DNA from: JADJNW01 sp046314415
Lineage (GTDB): Bacteria > Bacteroidota > Bacteroidia > Chitinophagales > Saprospiraceae
Length of the DNA: 27,420 nucleotides
Assembly (NCBI GenBank): GCA_046314415.1
Contig: JBKBWT010000020.1
Location: 1-27,420, forward strand
Reading direction: 5' to 3'
Under the pieces are notes generated by a model, which saw only the letters and a program-made list of their open reading frames with translations, was not told the origin of the DNA and searched no databases. Both the position numbers and the translations under genes were made by a program. Positions within the stretch are counted from its first letter, which is position 1, and each line of letters starts with the position of its first letter. This document shows positions 15,327-22,736 of this stretch, in pieces.

Positions 15327-16574
15327 TTATACACTTTTCAGATGCAATGGCAGCGATAATTGAAAACAGCTGCCCTTATTCACTTCACTTTCGAGGCTGA
15401 CCGTGCCGCCGTGCTGCTCAATGACCCGTTTGACATACGCCAGTCCCAAACCAAAACCTTTCTGGTCGTGTATGTCGCCGTTGGTACCGCGCCGGAAAGA
15501 CTCAAAAATCAGGTGTTTTTGGCGTTCGCCAATGCCAATGCCATTATCTTCAAACCGGAGGCTCGTGCGATTGCCTTGTTGCTCCAGCCGAATGCGCAAA
15601 TTAGGCGTACAATCGCAATATTTCAAAGCATTATCAATTAAATTGCGAATGGAATTGCTTAAATGCAGGCGATCCCCCTGAATGATAATCGGGGCCGGGC
15701 TACGATTTTCAACGTGTACGACCCCATTGCGCGCCGCGATGGACATTTTCATATCTTCCACAACTTCATTCACAAGGGTTTGTAAATCAATATCTTCTAT
15801 TTCTAATTGATATTCGCCCCGCTCCAGTTTTGCCACGTGCAGCATGCGTTCAACCTGTTCCAGCAAGCGCTTATTCTCGGTTTGAATCACATCCAGAAAT
15901 TTACTATCTGCTTCGTAAGGATGCCGTTTTTTATATAAATTCAAAGCCAACTGCATATTGGTCAAAGGGGTCCGAAATTCATGCGCCATATTATTAAAAA
16001 AGTCTATACTAACCGCATTCAACTGCTTTTGATGTAAAAATTTTAATAAAGTGAATAATAACATGGTGCTAATGAATAATAATATAAAAATAGAGGCACC
16101 GGTCATCGCGCCCATTTGCTGAAAAAGATAGCGTTCCTTGCCGGTAAAATTGACGTACACCTCATGATTATCCAGCGTGAGCGGTGTGTCCTTTGCGCAG
16201 AAAGTACTAGGCGATAATAAAGGCTGCGCGGCATTATCGGCTACTTCAAAAGTAAAATTTAAATCAATATCATAACGATGTAATGAATTTGTCAAGGCAT
16301 GATGTAATTCCTGCTCACTTTTATTGGTTTTAAAATAACCGGCATAACAATTACCCGCCATTTTCTGGCAGCTTACATACGCCGGAGCCGTAGTATCCAC
16401 GGGCGTTTCCTGCAAACTTTCCACCGCGCTGCACAATGCCATCGACACTTTTTGGTCAAATTGTTCTTCGAGCAGCTGCCGCGAATGCCGCAACCAGTTG
16501 ACCTGAAACAAGATCAGCAGAATAAGCGCCAGACAAGACGCGCCAATGAGCCAGGTGGATTTGTTAGAAAGCAT
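15327..16574 (-). CDS. Orphan sensor histidine kinase
   Basis: A 415-residue membrane kinase. Segment 1 is about residues 8-26; a periplasmic domain of about 125 residues contains four cysteines; segment 2 is about 155-178. The HisKA domain has the phospho-acceptor His198 in NNMAHEFRTPL. The HATPase domain has the N box RNLIDNALKYC, G1 DNGIGIG, F box FESFRRG and G2 GFGLGLAYV, so it should be active. ATG 16574 is chosen because the reading frame upstream of it (to 16637) only adds a hydrophobic stretch. No response regulator lies beside it. The secreted Cys-rich gene is divergent from it, with a dyad TAACAAGTTGTTA in the shared spacer; a regulatory link is possible but unproven. Confidence 0.92.
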   Translation of the reverse strand: MLSNKSTWLIGASCLALILLILFQVNWLRHSRQLLEEQFDQKVSMALCSAVESLQETPVDTTAPAYVSCQKMAGNCYAGYFKTNKSEQELHHALTNSLHRYDIDLNFTFEVADNAAQPLLSPSTFCAKDTPLTLDNHEVYVNFTGKERYLFQQMGAMTGASIFILLFISTMLLFTLLKFLHQKQLNAVSIDFFNNMAHEFRTPLTNMQLALNLYKKRHPYEADSKFLDVIQTENKRLLEQVERMLHVAKLERGEYQLEIEDIDLQTLVNEVVEDMKMSIAARNGVVHVENRSPAPIIIQGDRLHLSNSIRNLIDNALKYCDCTPNLRIRLEQQGNRTSLRFEDNGIGIGERQKHLIFESFRRGTNGDIHDQKGFGLGLAYVKRVIEQHGGTVSLESEVNKGSCFQLSLPLHLKSV

Positions 16575-16684
16575 AAAGAGTGCTTGAATGATACTTATTT
16601 TTCCACAAAAAACGCGAAAAATTAGCAGCCACGCCAATGCTTTAACAACTCACTAACAAGTGAATAACACCCGTTTCACAGCTT

Positions 16685-16697
16685 TAACAAGTTGTTA
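16685..16697. promoter_or_regulatory. Dyad in divergent promoter region
   Basis: TAACAA-G-TTGTTA is a perfect inverted repeat, preceded at 16640 and 16682 by the shared word CTTTAACAA. It sits directly upstream of CATCTTTG (16702-16709), a one-mismatch Bacteroidota -7 box for the Cys-rich gene. The position suits an operator. Confidence 0.4.
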
Positions 16698-16770
16698 GCC
16701 CCATCTTTGTGCCGACAAATCAAATCGGTAGCTCGGCGATTCCGAGTGTAATTTTAAACTTAATCATCCT

Positions 16771-17148
16771 ATGAAATCAGGAATCTTATTCTTTGGACTG
16801 TTGCTGACTTTTATGCTCACTGCCAATCTGGCTTCGGCTCAATCTTGTAATCCTGCGGCTTGCAGCAAATCTGCCGACAAGAGCACCGCTGCTGCGGTCA
16901 CCAAATCCAGCACTGCTGCGGTAAGTGTGGATGAAATTATGACAGCGGTTAGCAATGCATCGAACAAGCAAAACTGCACCAACCCTTGTCCGCCCGACTG
17001 TGTACAAAAGTGCACGCCAGAACAAAAGAAAAACTGCACTCAACCTTGCGTGCCAAAATGCAACACCGAAAGCAAAGCCAGCACAACTTCGCTGAAAACT
17101 GCGGACGCTGGCGCCACCCCCAAAGAAGCGAAAAGCAGTAAACTTTAA
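16771..17148 (+). CDS. Secreted cysteine-rich small protein
   Basis: A 125-residue exported protein with a clear signal peptide (residues 1-23, cleavage after SAQ). The mature part is low in complexity, rich in Ser, Thr, Ala and Lys, with eight cysteines, six of them in the stretch NCTNPCPPDCVQKCTPEQKK and the following NCTQPCVPKC. The repeated CTxPC / CxxKC spacing suggests disulphides or metal binding in the periplasm. No known domain is recognised. It has its own promoter region and a strong terminator, so it is a single-gene transcript, and it is divergent from the sensor kinase whose periplasmic domain is also cysteine-containing. Confidence 0.82.
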   Translation: MKSGILFFGLLLTFMLTANLASAQSCNPAACSKSADKSTAAAVTKSSTAAVSVDEIMTAVSNASNKQNCTNPCPPDCVQKCTPEQKKNCTQPCVPKCNTESKASTTSLKTADAGATPKEAKSSKL

Positions 17149-17170
17149 GGAGAAAACATCCGACACTTGG

Positions 17171-17208
17171 GCAGTGGCTTCGGTAAGGAGTCACTGCTTA
17201 TTTTTTAT
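17171..17208 (+). terminator. Intrinsic terminator of the Cys-rich gene
   Basis: Stem GCAGTGGCTT (17171-17180) with GAGTCACTGC (17188-17197), including two G-U pairs, loop of seven bases, then TTATTTTTTATT. It begins 22 bases after the stop codon at 17148. Confidence 0.82.
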
Positions 17209-17293
17209 TCAGCACTAAATAAATGCTAAAATATTTATAAACAAATAATAATAAGTATTGAAATTTTAATATTTATATCAATAAAGCAGCGAA

Positions 17294-20200
17294 TTAAACA
17301 TTACTTTTATGATACCCCTCCATTACATACAACACCCCTTTCAACGGTATGCGCAGCCAATCTGGTCTTGAATTCATTTCATAACCGACTTCATAAATCG
17401 CTTTTTCGAGTAAATAACTGCGTAATAACAGCTGCATACTTTCTTCATCGGGCGGAATAAAGCTTTGTCCCTGCGCGCGATCTAAATAAGCCGTCAGAAA
17501 ATAATTACTTACATAATGAAACCACTGCCGCGCCCATTGCTCCAATACGGGCATATCTTCTTTTCTATAGTTCTGATTTAGAAGGAGTTGTCCATACGCT
17601 GCATAATGTAAAGAACGGATCATGCCGGCTACATCTTTAAACGGCGTCTTTTTCAGGCGGCGCTCGCTGATGCTGTGCATGGGTTCGCCTTCAAAATCTA
17701 TGATATAAAAATCGCGCCCGTTAAATAAAACCTGCCCCAAATGATAGTCGCCGTGAATACGCGTTTTGGTGGCTTCGATGCGGCGGCTGTAAATATCCTG
17801 AAAACAATGAAGTATATCTTCTTTTAAATCAAGCACTTGCTGCGCTTCTTCGGCGGCTTGCGCGGGTAAGCTTGGAATTTTACTCGCTAAAGATGTTAAT
17901 TTTTCACTTACTAATTTACGATGCCCAGAGTAAATAGAACGTTGATAATTTTCGGAGAAACGTTCGGGACAAAAGTCTTTATCCTGCTGGTCACTCGCCA
18001 GTGCAATGTGCATTTCGGCGGTGCGCTGCGCCAGCAAAGTCACGCGCTCGTAGGTAATGCTTTCGATCAATTTTTGCAATTGCTCAGGCGTATCGTCAAA
18101 ATACAGGCGTGGTTTGCGCACCAATTCTGGCAGCCCGTTATTTTTACCGGCTTTACTGAGCACTTTTTCATAATATCTACCCAGGGTTTCCAGCATGGCG
18201 GTCCAAGCTTCGCCCTGATTCGGAATTTTATTTTGTAATAAACCTAAAATCGTATAATTTCCATTTAAATCTTCATACTGAATGCCCCCGCCATAGCGCG
18301 GTGCATTGCGAAAATCGGTGCGTTCGGACAAAAAGCGCACCAATTCCAGGTCAGGATTAATATCGGTATCTAATTTACGATACACTTTAAAGAAAAATTG
18401 ATTATTATAAATAACCGAGGTATTACTTTGCTCTACTTTTAGTACTTCTGATATAATTTCTTCTTTTTCAATATTTAGTTCGGCTAAAATTTTACCTGCT
18501 TCAAATCGCAAAGTGCCTTCATTGATGCGCACGACATGGTCATTTTTGATGAGCCAGAATAATTCATTTCTAAAATATTCACTAAATAATGCGTCAATAA
18601 TGATGCCTTCTTTATCCGGCGTTTTTAAATAACACAATACACTCTTGGTCTCATTTTTAATAAAGTGTATCATGCGTTCGGGATTGCTGATAAATAAAAC
18701 CGGCAGGAAATAAGTATCCGGCAGCCCGTCGGCATAGCGCATATCAATGGTGAGTAAATAAGCTTTTAAATTTTTGACTTCAATGACCGGGAAACCCCGG
18801 ATTTCGCTGGAGACAATTTTCTTGGACTTGCCGCCAAACCAGCGCATGGCGCGTAAATAATTGGGCAGAATTTTCTTTTCAAAACTGCGCTTGGTGGTGT
18901 AATTATCAAAAAAACTTGCCCATTCTACGGTGCTTTCCAGCTCAGGAATGATGCGTTCTTTGGGAATTTCGTCGGAATCATCGCTTTGTTCCATCAAAAA
19001 CCAGTAATAACCGTAGGGTCCCAGCGTGAATTGGTAGGGTTCTTCCGTTACTTCAAAAAATTTATTCTGGCTAAAAATTTCTACCGGCTGCACACCTTTA
19101 AATTCCTTTAAATCAAGCGATACCGCCTGCGAATGCTTGGATAAATTGCACACCACCAGAATACGTTCGCCCTGATGCGCCCGCGTGAACGCCAGCACCT
19201 TGCCATTGTTGGAATCTAAGAATTCAATTTTGCCATTGCCAAATGCCCTGAGCCGCTTGCGCATGGTGATGATATTTTTCATCCACCACAGCAATGACGC
19301 GGGATTGCGGTTTTGAATCTCCACGTTTACCCCTTCGTAGCGGTACATCGGGTCAATGATGACGGGCAGGAATAATTTTTGTGGATTCGCCGTCGAAAAA
19401 CCAGCGTTGCGGTCGGCATTCCATTGCATCGGAGTGCGCACGCCATTACGGTCACCAAGATAAATATTGTCGCCCATGCCGATTTCATCGCCATAATACA
19501 CCACCGGCGTGCCGGGTAGCGAGAATAAAAGGCTGTTGAGCAATTCAATTTTGCGGCGGTCGTTACCCAACAGTGGCGCAAGGCGGCGGCGAATACCCCG
19601 ATTGATCTTGGCGCCATGATCCTGCGCAAAAACTTTATATAAATAATCACGTTCTTCTTCTGTGACCATCGCCAGCGTCAAATCATCATGATTCCGCAAG
19701 AACAAAGCCCACTGGCTGTTTTCAGGAATGGGCGGCGTTTGCTCAAAAATGTCAATTACCGGGTAGCGGTCTTCCGCCTGCAAAGCCATATAAAGTCGCG
19801 GCATTAACGGGAAATGGTAATTTACGTGGCATTCATCGCCCTTGCCAAAATATTGGGCAGCATCTTCGGGCCACAGATTGGTTTCCGCCAATAAAATTTT
19901 ACCGGGATGCTTCCGATCCGTATAATCGCGCAATTCTTTGAGGTAGGCGTGTACTTCCGGCAGGTTTACGCAGTTCGTTCCCTCGCGCCGGGCAATGTAC
20001 ATAATCGAAGTCAGGCGAATACCGTCCACGCCCAAATCATACCAAAAGTCAATCACCTTGCGCATTTCCTCACGCACCAGCGGATTCTCATAATTCAAAT
20101 CGGCTTGATGGCTGTAAAAACGATGCCAGTAATACGCCTTTGCCACATTGTCCCATTCCCAGTTGGAATTTTCATAATCGCTGAAGATAATGTCGGCGTC

Positions 20201-20629
20201 TTTAAAGCGTTCTGGTGTGTCGCTCCACACATAATAATCGCGCTCCGGCGTAAAAGGCGGTGCCTGACGCGCCCGCTGAAACCACTCATGTCGGGTGGAC
20301 GTATGATTGGCAATGAGATCAATAATGACGCGGATGCCGCGTTGGTGCGCTTCGTCGAGCAACACCTGAAAATCCTCCACCGTGCCATAATCTGTGTGCA
20401 CTTTGGTGAAATCGGCGGTATCGTAGCCATCATCCTTGAGCGGCGAGTCGAAAAACGGCAGCAGCGAGATACAATTTACCCCCAGGTCTTCCAGATAGTC
20501 CAGTTTCTGCGCCAAGCCCCGGATATCACCGATGCCATTGCCCGTGCTATCATAAAACGAACGAATATGTAGTGCATAGATAATGCAGTCTTTATACCAG
20601 AGTGGGTTTGCGGTGGTCTTTTCTGACAT
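17294..20629 (-). CDS. Trehalose synthase-maltokinase fusion, GH13 nucleophile substituted
   Basis: A 1111-residue cytoplasmic fusion, normal in length for TreS-Mak. Residues about 8-545 are the GH13 TreS module with its C-terminal beta domain; about 570-1105 are the maltokinase with WFGGKS near 597, HGDYHLGQ near 960 and DFEGEP near 980. TreS interconverts maltose and trehalose; Mak makes maltose-1-phosphate for GlgE glucan synthesis. The GH13 general acid (Glu249, LLAETNLWPED) and the NHD of FLRNHDDL (Asp315) are present, but region II reads GVDGIRLTSIMY: Thr207 (codon ACT) stands where the nucleophile Asp is found in GFRLDAVPY. The isomerase half should therefore be inactive or altered, while the kinase half looks intact. 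ATG 20629 fits the family start (MSEKTTANPLWYKD). No GlgE gene is in the window. Confidence 0.95.
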   Translation of the reverse strand: MSEKTTANPLWYKDCIIYALHIRSFYDSTGNGIGDIRGLAQKLDYLEDLGVNCISLLPFFDSPLKDDGYDTADFTKVHTDYGTVEDFQVLLDEAHQRGIRVIIDLIANHTSTRHEWFQRARQAPPFTPERDYYVWSDTPERFKDADIIFSDYENSNWEWDNVAKAYYWHRFYSHQADLNYENPLVREEMRKVIDFWYDLGVDGIRLTSIMYIARREGTNCVNLPEVHAYLKELRDYTDRKHPGKILLAETNLWPEDAAQYFGKGDECHVNYHFPLMPRLYMALQAEDRYPVIDIFEQTPPIPENSQWALFLRNHDDLTLAMVTEEERDYLYKVFAQDHGAKINRGIRRRLAPLLGNDRRKIELLNSLLFSLPGTPVVYYGDEIGMGDNIYLGDRNGVRTPMQWNADRNAGFSTANPQKLFLPVIIDPMYRYEGVNVEIQNRNPASLLWWMKNIITMRKRLRAFGNGKIEFLDSNNGKVLAFTRAHQGERILVVCNLSKHSQAVSLDLKEFKGVQPVEIFSQNKFFEVTEEPYQFTLGPYGYYWFLMEQSDDSDEIPKERIIPELESTVEWASFFDNYTTKRSFEKKILPNYLRAMRWFGGKSKKIVSSEIRGFPVIEVKNLKAYLLTIDMRYADGLPDTYFLPVLFISNPERMIHFIKNETKSVLCYLKTPDKEGIIIDALFSEYFRNELFWLIKNDHVVRINEGTLRFEAGKILAELNIEKEEIISEVLKVEQSNTSVIYNNQFFFKVYRKLDTDINPDLELVRFLSERTDFRNAPRYGGGIQYEDLNGNYTILGLLQNKIPNQGEAWTAMLETLGRYYEKVLSKAGKNNGLPELVRKPRLYFDDTPEQLQKLIESITYERVTLLAQRTAEMHIALASDQQDKDFCPERFSENYQRSIYSGHRKLVSEKLTSLASKIPSLPAQAAEEAQQVLDLKEDILHCFQDIYSRRIEATKTRIHGDYHLGQVLFNGRDFYIIDFEGEPMHSISERRLKKTPFKDVAGMIRSLHYAAYGQLLLNQNYRKEDMPVLEQWARQWFHYVSNYFLTAYLDRAQGQSFIPPDEESMQLLLRSYLLEKAIYEVGYEMNSRPDWLRIPLKGVLYVMEGYHKSNV

Positions 20630-20677
20630 GGTTTGGTTAGTTTCGAGTTGCTTATTTCTCGTTTTAAGTTTCACGCG

Positions 20678-20709
20678 ATAAAATACGGGTTTTATGGATG
20701 TTTCCAAAA
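20678..20709 (-). promoter_or_regulatory. Candidate promoter of the TreS-Mak gene
   Basis: On the minus strand, TTTTG (20709-20705) is followed after 19 bases by TATTTTAT (20685-20678), close to the Bacteroidota TTTG-N19-21-TAnnTTTG pattern but imperfect in the -7 box. It lies about 50 bases before ATG 20629. Confidence 0.35.
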
Positions 20710-20753
20710 GTAAATTTCAAAAGCTGTAATTTTTGAAACTTCAAGAGAACAAG

Positions 20754-20783
20754 TTGTTTTTAATATAAAAAGCAGTAACTTTA
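20754..20783 (+). promoter_or_regulatory. Candidate promoter of the antitoxin-like gene
   Basis: TTG (20754-20756), 19 bases, then TAACTTTA (20776-20783): the Bacteroidota promoter pattern with one mismatch at the end of the -7 box. It ends 17 bases before ATG 20801. Confidence 0.45.
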
Positions 20784-20800
20784 TTTTTAAATCAAAGAAA

Positions 20801-21064
20801 ATGGTCAACGCAGCCGAATTAAAAGTAAAAATTTTCCGGTTGGTAGATGCGCAGGATGGCGAGACACTGGAAGAATTATACCAATTGCTCCTGGCACGCC
20901 TCAAAGCCAAAGATCAATGGGCTTCTGACAAGGAAGGCGATGCAGGAACAGAAGAGCCCGAAGAGGAAGTCCGGCATTTTTATGCGCAAACGGATGCGCT
21001 CTCTTTTTGGGAAGATGAACGGGAAGATTTATATCAAGATTATCTAGATCAAAAGCCACAATGA
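20801..21064 (+). CDS. Antitoxin-like small protein
   Basis: An 87-residue acidic protein with a predicted N-terminal helical domain (MVNAAELKVKIFRLVDAQDG then ETLEELYQLLLARL) and an acidic C-terminal tail containing EDEREDLYQDYLD. This two-part layout is common among Bacteroidota antitoxins that sit before MazF/PemK-type toxins, with the tail wrapping the toxin. Its stop TGA overlaps an ATG (ATGA at 21061-21064), the usual junction of a toxin-antitoxin pair, but the toxin behind it is only a remnant. It is therefore likely a solitary antitoxin. Family membership is inferred from layout and neighbours, not from a decisive motif. Confidence 0.62.
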   Translation: MVNAAELKVKIFRLVDAQDGETLEELYQLLLARLKAKDQWASDKEGDAGTEEPEEEVRHFYAQTDALSFWEDEREDLYQDYLDQKPQ

Positions 21065-21163
21065 AAACCGACAAAACGACAGGATATAATTGCGCACATT
21101 GGGAAGTTGACGGATGCTGACCTTGCTGCTTTTAAGCAAAAATTTAAAGATTTAGTTGATTGA
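21061..21163 (+). pseudogene. Remnant of a MazF/PemK-like toxin gene
   Basis: The ATG at 21061 overlaps the antitoxin stop and opens a frame of only 19 codons (MKTDKTTGYN...). In the +1 frame, from about 21080 to the TGA at 21161-21163, the DNA reads RQDIIAHIGKLTDADLAAFK and then QKFKDLVD. That is the kind of C-terminus seen in MazF/PemK toxins (an IG-L-T/S-D-L pattern followed by an amphipathic helix). The body of the toxin appears to be deleted, leaving start and end out of frame. Its last codons overlap the end of the convergent O-antigen ligase gene by 12 bases. Confidence 0.48.
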
Positions 21164-22597
21164 AGCCCGCCGCCGATTCTGCAAATCCACATTCACTAGT
21201 AATGCCAGGCTGATAAAGAAAAATGGTCCGACTTTATCGGTTTCAATTAAATCATTAATCAATTGAAGTAAAGAAATAACAACAATCATTAATAATGCAA
21301 TCATTACTATGCGCCGATTCATCACATCTTTCGTTCGATGGTAAATGTTTTCGCCATAAATCAATGCGCCGAATAAAAACAGCAGAAAAATAATCAAACC
21401 GGGAATGCCCTGATCTACCAGCGTCATCAGGTAATAACTGTGTACGCCCGATTGCTCCGGGTTATCACTCACGTAAGTGCGGAAACTTGTAACCGTGTAG
21501 CCTTTGTAAAAATTGTAAAAATTGCCGGGACCAAAGCCAAACCAGGGTTTATCACCAATCATCTGGAAGGCTGCAACCCACCGATAGACGCGCTCCATCG
21601 TAGAGATGTCTTCCAGTTGATACGTTGCTTCGATCAGATTGCCAAAATCAGTATGCGTAATGGTGCGCTCGTAGTTGGGCGCCAGCTCCAAATAACGCTC
21701 ATCGGTGCCGAGATAAGTCAAGCCAATGAACGCCACTACCGCTGCTCCCGCCAAAGTTAGTTTGGTCAAGCGCAAGCGTATCATGACGTAAGCGCCGGCT
21801 GCCACAAAGATCGCCAGGTACGCTGCACGAGTATAGGACAGTTGAACGGCAACCAACAGCAAGAGTAAGCCGCCCAGCAACACCCACCAACGCGTACTCC
21901 ACGCCGGATACCAATACCGCGCAAACCATACCCAGGGTACCATGATTGCCATAATGGCAGCATAGGTCACGTGATTGCGATAGAAAGGACTCAGCACTTT
22001 ATACACCATCTCAAATGAAAAGCCATACTGTGCATGCCGCGCCAGCACAATCAAAATGGTGAATATCAGCGGGATAAAAATAATCCAAAACGCCTGCCGC
22101 ACGTCTTTTTCTTCTTTCAATAAAAGCCCTGCCAGAAAGTAGAAGGTGACGACGTACCAGATTTTTGCAAGGAAAAACTTCACGGAAACGAACAGCTCAC
22201 TCGATTGCACGGTTGCTACCAACATCCAGCCAAGATGTAGCAATAATAATAAGGTAATAGGGTGCCGGAAAAATGCCGCAGCCACCGCTGTCGGATAACG
22301 AAGCACGTACAAGAAAAAAACACCCATCAGCCCCACTATCAAAGGCTCCGAGGGCAAATCCGTACTAAAGCCATTCGGTAAAGTTACCTCCGTGGAGAGT
22401 GGCAGAAAACACAAGAGCAAAAAGAAAATCTTGCGGAAATCGGATAAAGTAAAGTAAAACAGCAGCAATACCGCCGGTACCGCCAGCATGAGGTATTCCT
22501 GCGTGAGTACAAACGCAAAAATACTCAACACTACCACCGCTCCAAAGCCGTAAAACAGCCCTTTTGTTTGCCGTTGTATGCTCCAATTGTGCTCCAT
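21152..22597 (-). CDS. O-antigen ligase/polymerase (Wzy_C family)
   Basis: A 481-residue inner-membrane protein with 11-12 hydrophobic segments and one large periplasmic loop of about 75 residues (roughly 310-385). The segment near 350 reads RVYRWVAAFQMIGDKPWFGF, then GPGNF, and HSYYLMTLVDQGIPGL follows. That R...P..G.G...F...HS/HN..L pattern is the signature of the O-antigen ligase (WaaL/Wzy-C) superfamily, which joins or polymerises undecaprenyl-linked glycans. Ligase and polymerase cannot be separated by sequence alone. No other glycan genes flank it. Its 3' end overlaps the toxin remnant on the opposite strand. Confidence 0.88.
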   Translation of the reverse strand: MEHNWSIQRQTKGLFYGFGAVVVLSIFAFVLTQEYLMLAVPAVLLLFYFTLSDFRKIFFLLLCFLPLSTEVTLPNGFSTDLPSEPLIVGLMGVFFLYVLRYPTAVAAAFFRHPITLLLLLHLGWMLVATVQSSELFVSVKFFLAKIWYVVTFYFLAGLLLKEEKDVRQAFWIIFIPLIFTILIVLARHAQYGFSFEMVYKVLSPFYRNHVTYAAIMAIMVPWVWFARYWYPAWSTRWWVLLGGLLLLLVAVQLSYTRAAYLAIFVAAGAYVMIRLRLTKLTLAGAAVVAFIGLTYLGTDERYLELAPNYERTITHTDFGNLIEATYQLEDISTMERVYRWVAAFQMIGDKPWFGFGPGNFYNFYKGYTVTSFRTYVSDNPEQSGVHSYYLMTLVDQGIPGLIIFLLFLFGALIYGENIYHRTKDVMNRRIVMIALLMIVVISLLQLINDLIETDKVGPFFFISLALLVNVDLQNRRRASIN

Positions 22598-22669
22598 TCC
22601 GCTGGTAAAGGTAGCGAATCTTTACAAAAGCACCAGTCAGTTCGCTATGCTTAATGTTTGCTACATGAC

Positions 22670-22712
22670 ATTTATAAACACAAAAGTCGGTATTCAAAAG
22701 CGAATACCGACT
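22670..22712 (-). terminator. Intrinsic terminator of the FG-GAP gene
   Basis: On the minus strand an 11-bp perfect stem (22702-22712 with 22685-22695; AGTCGGTATTC and its complement) has a six-base loop and is followed by TTTGTGTTTATAA. It begins 24 bases after the stop of the type IX-secreted protein gene, so the ligase gene downstream should have its own promoter. Confidence 0.7.
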
Positions 22713-22736
22713 GCACAAGAGTTGCGCACATGCGAC

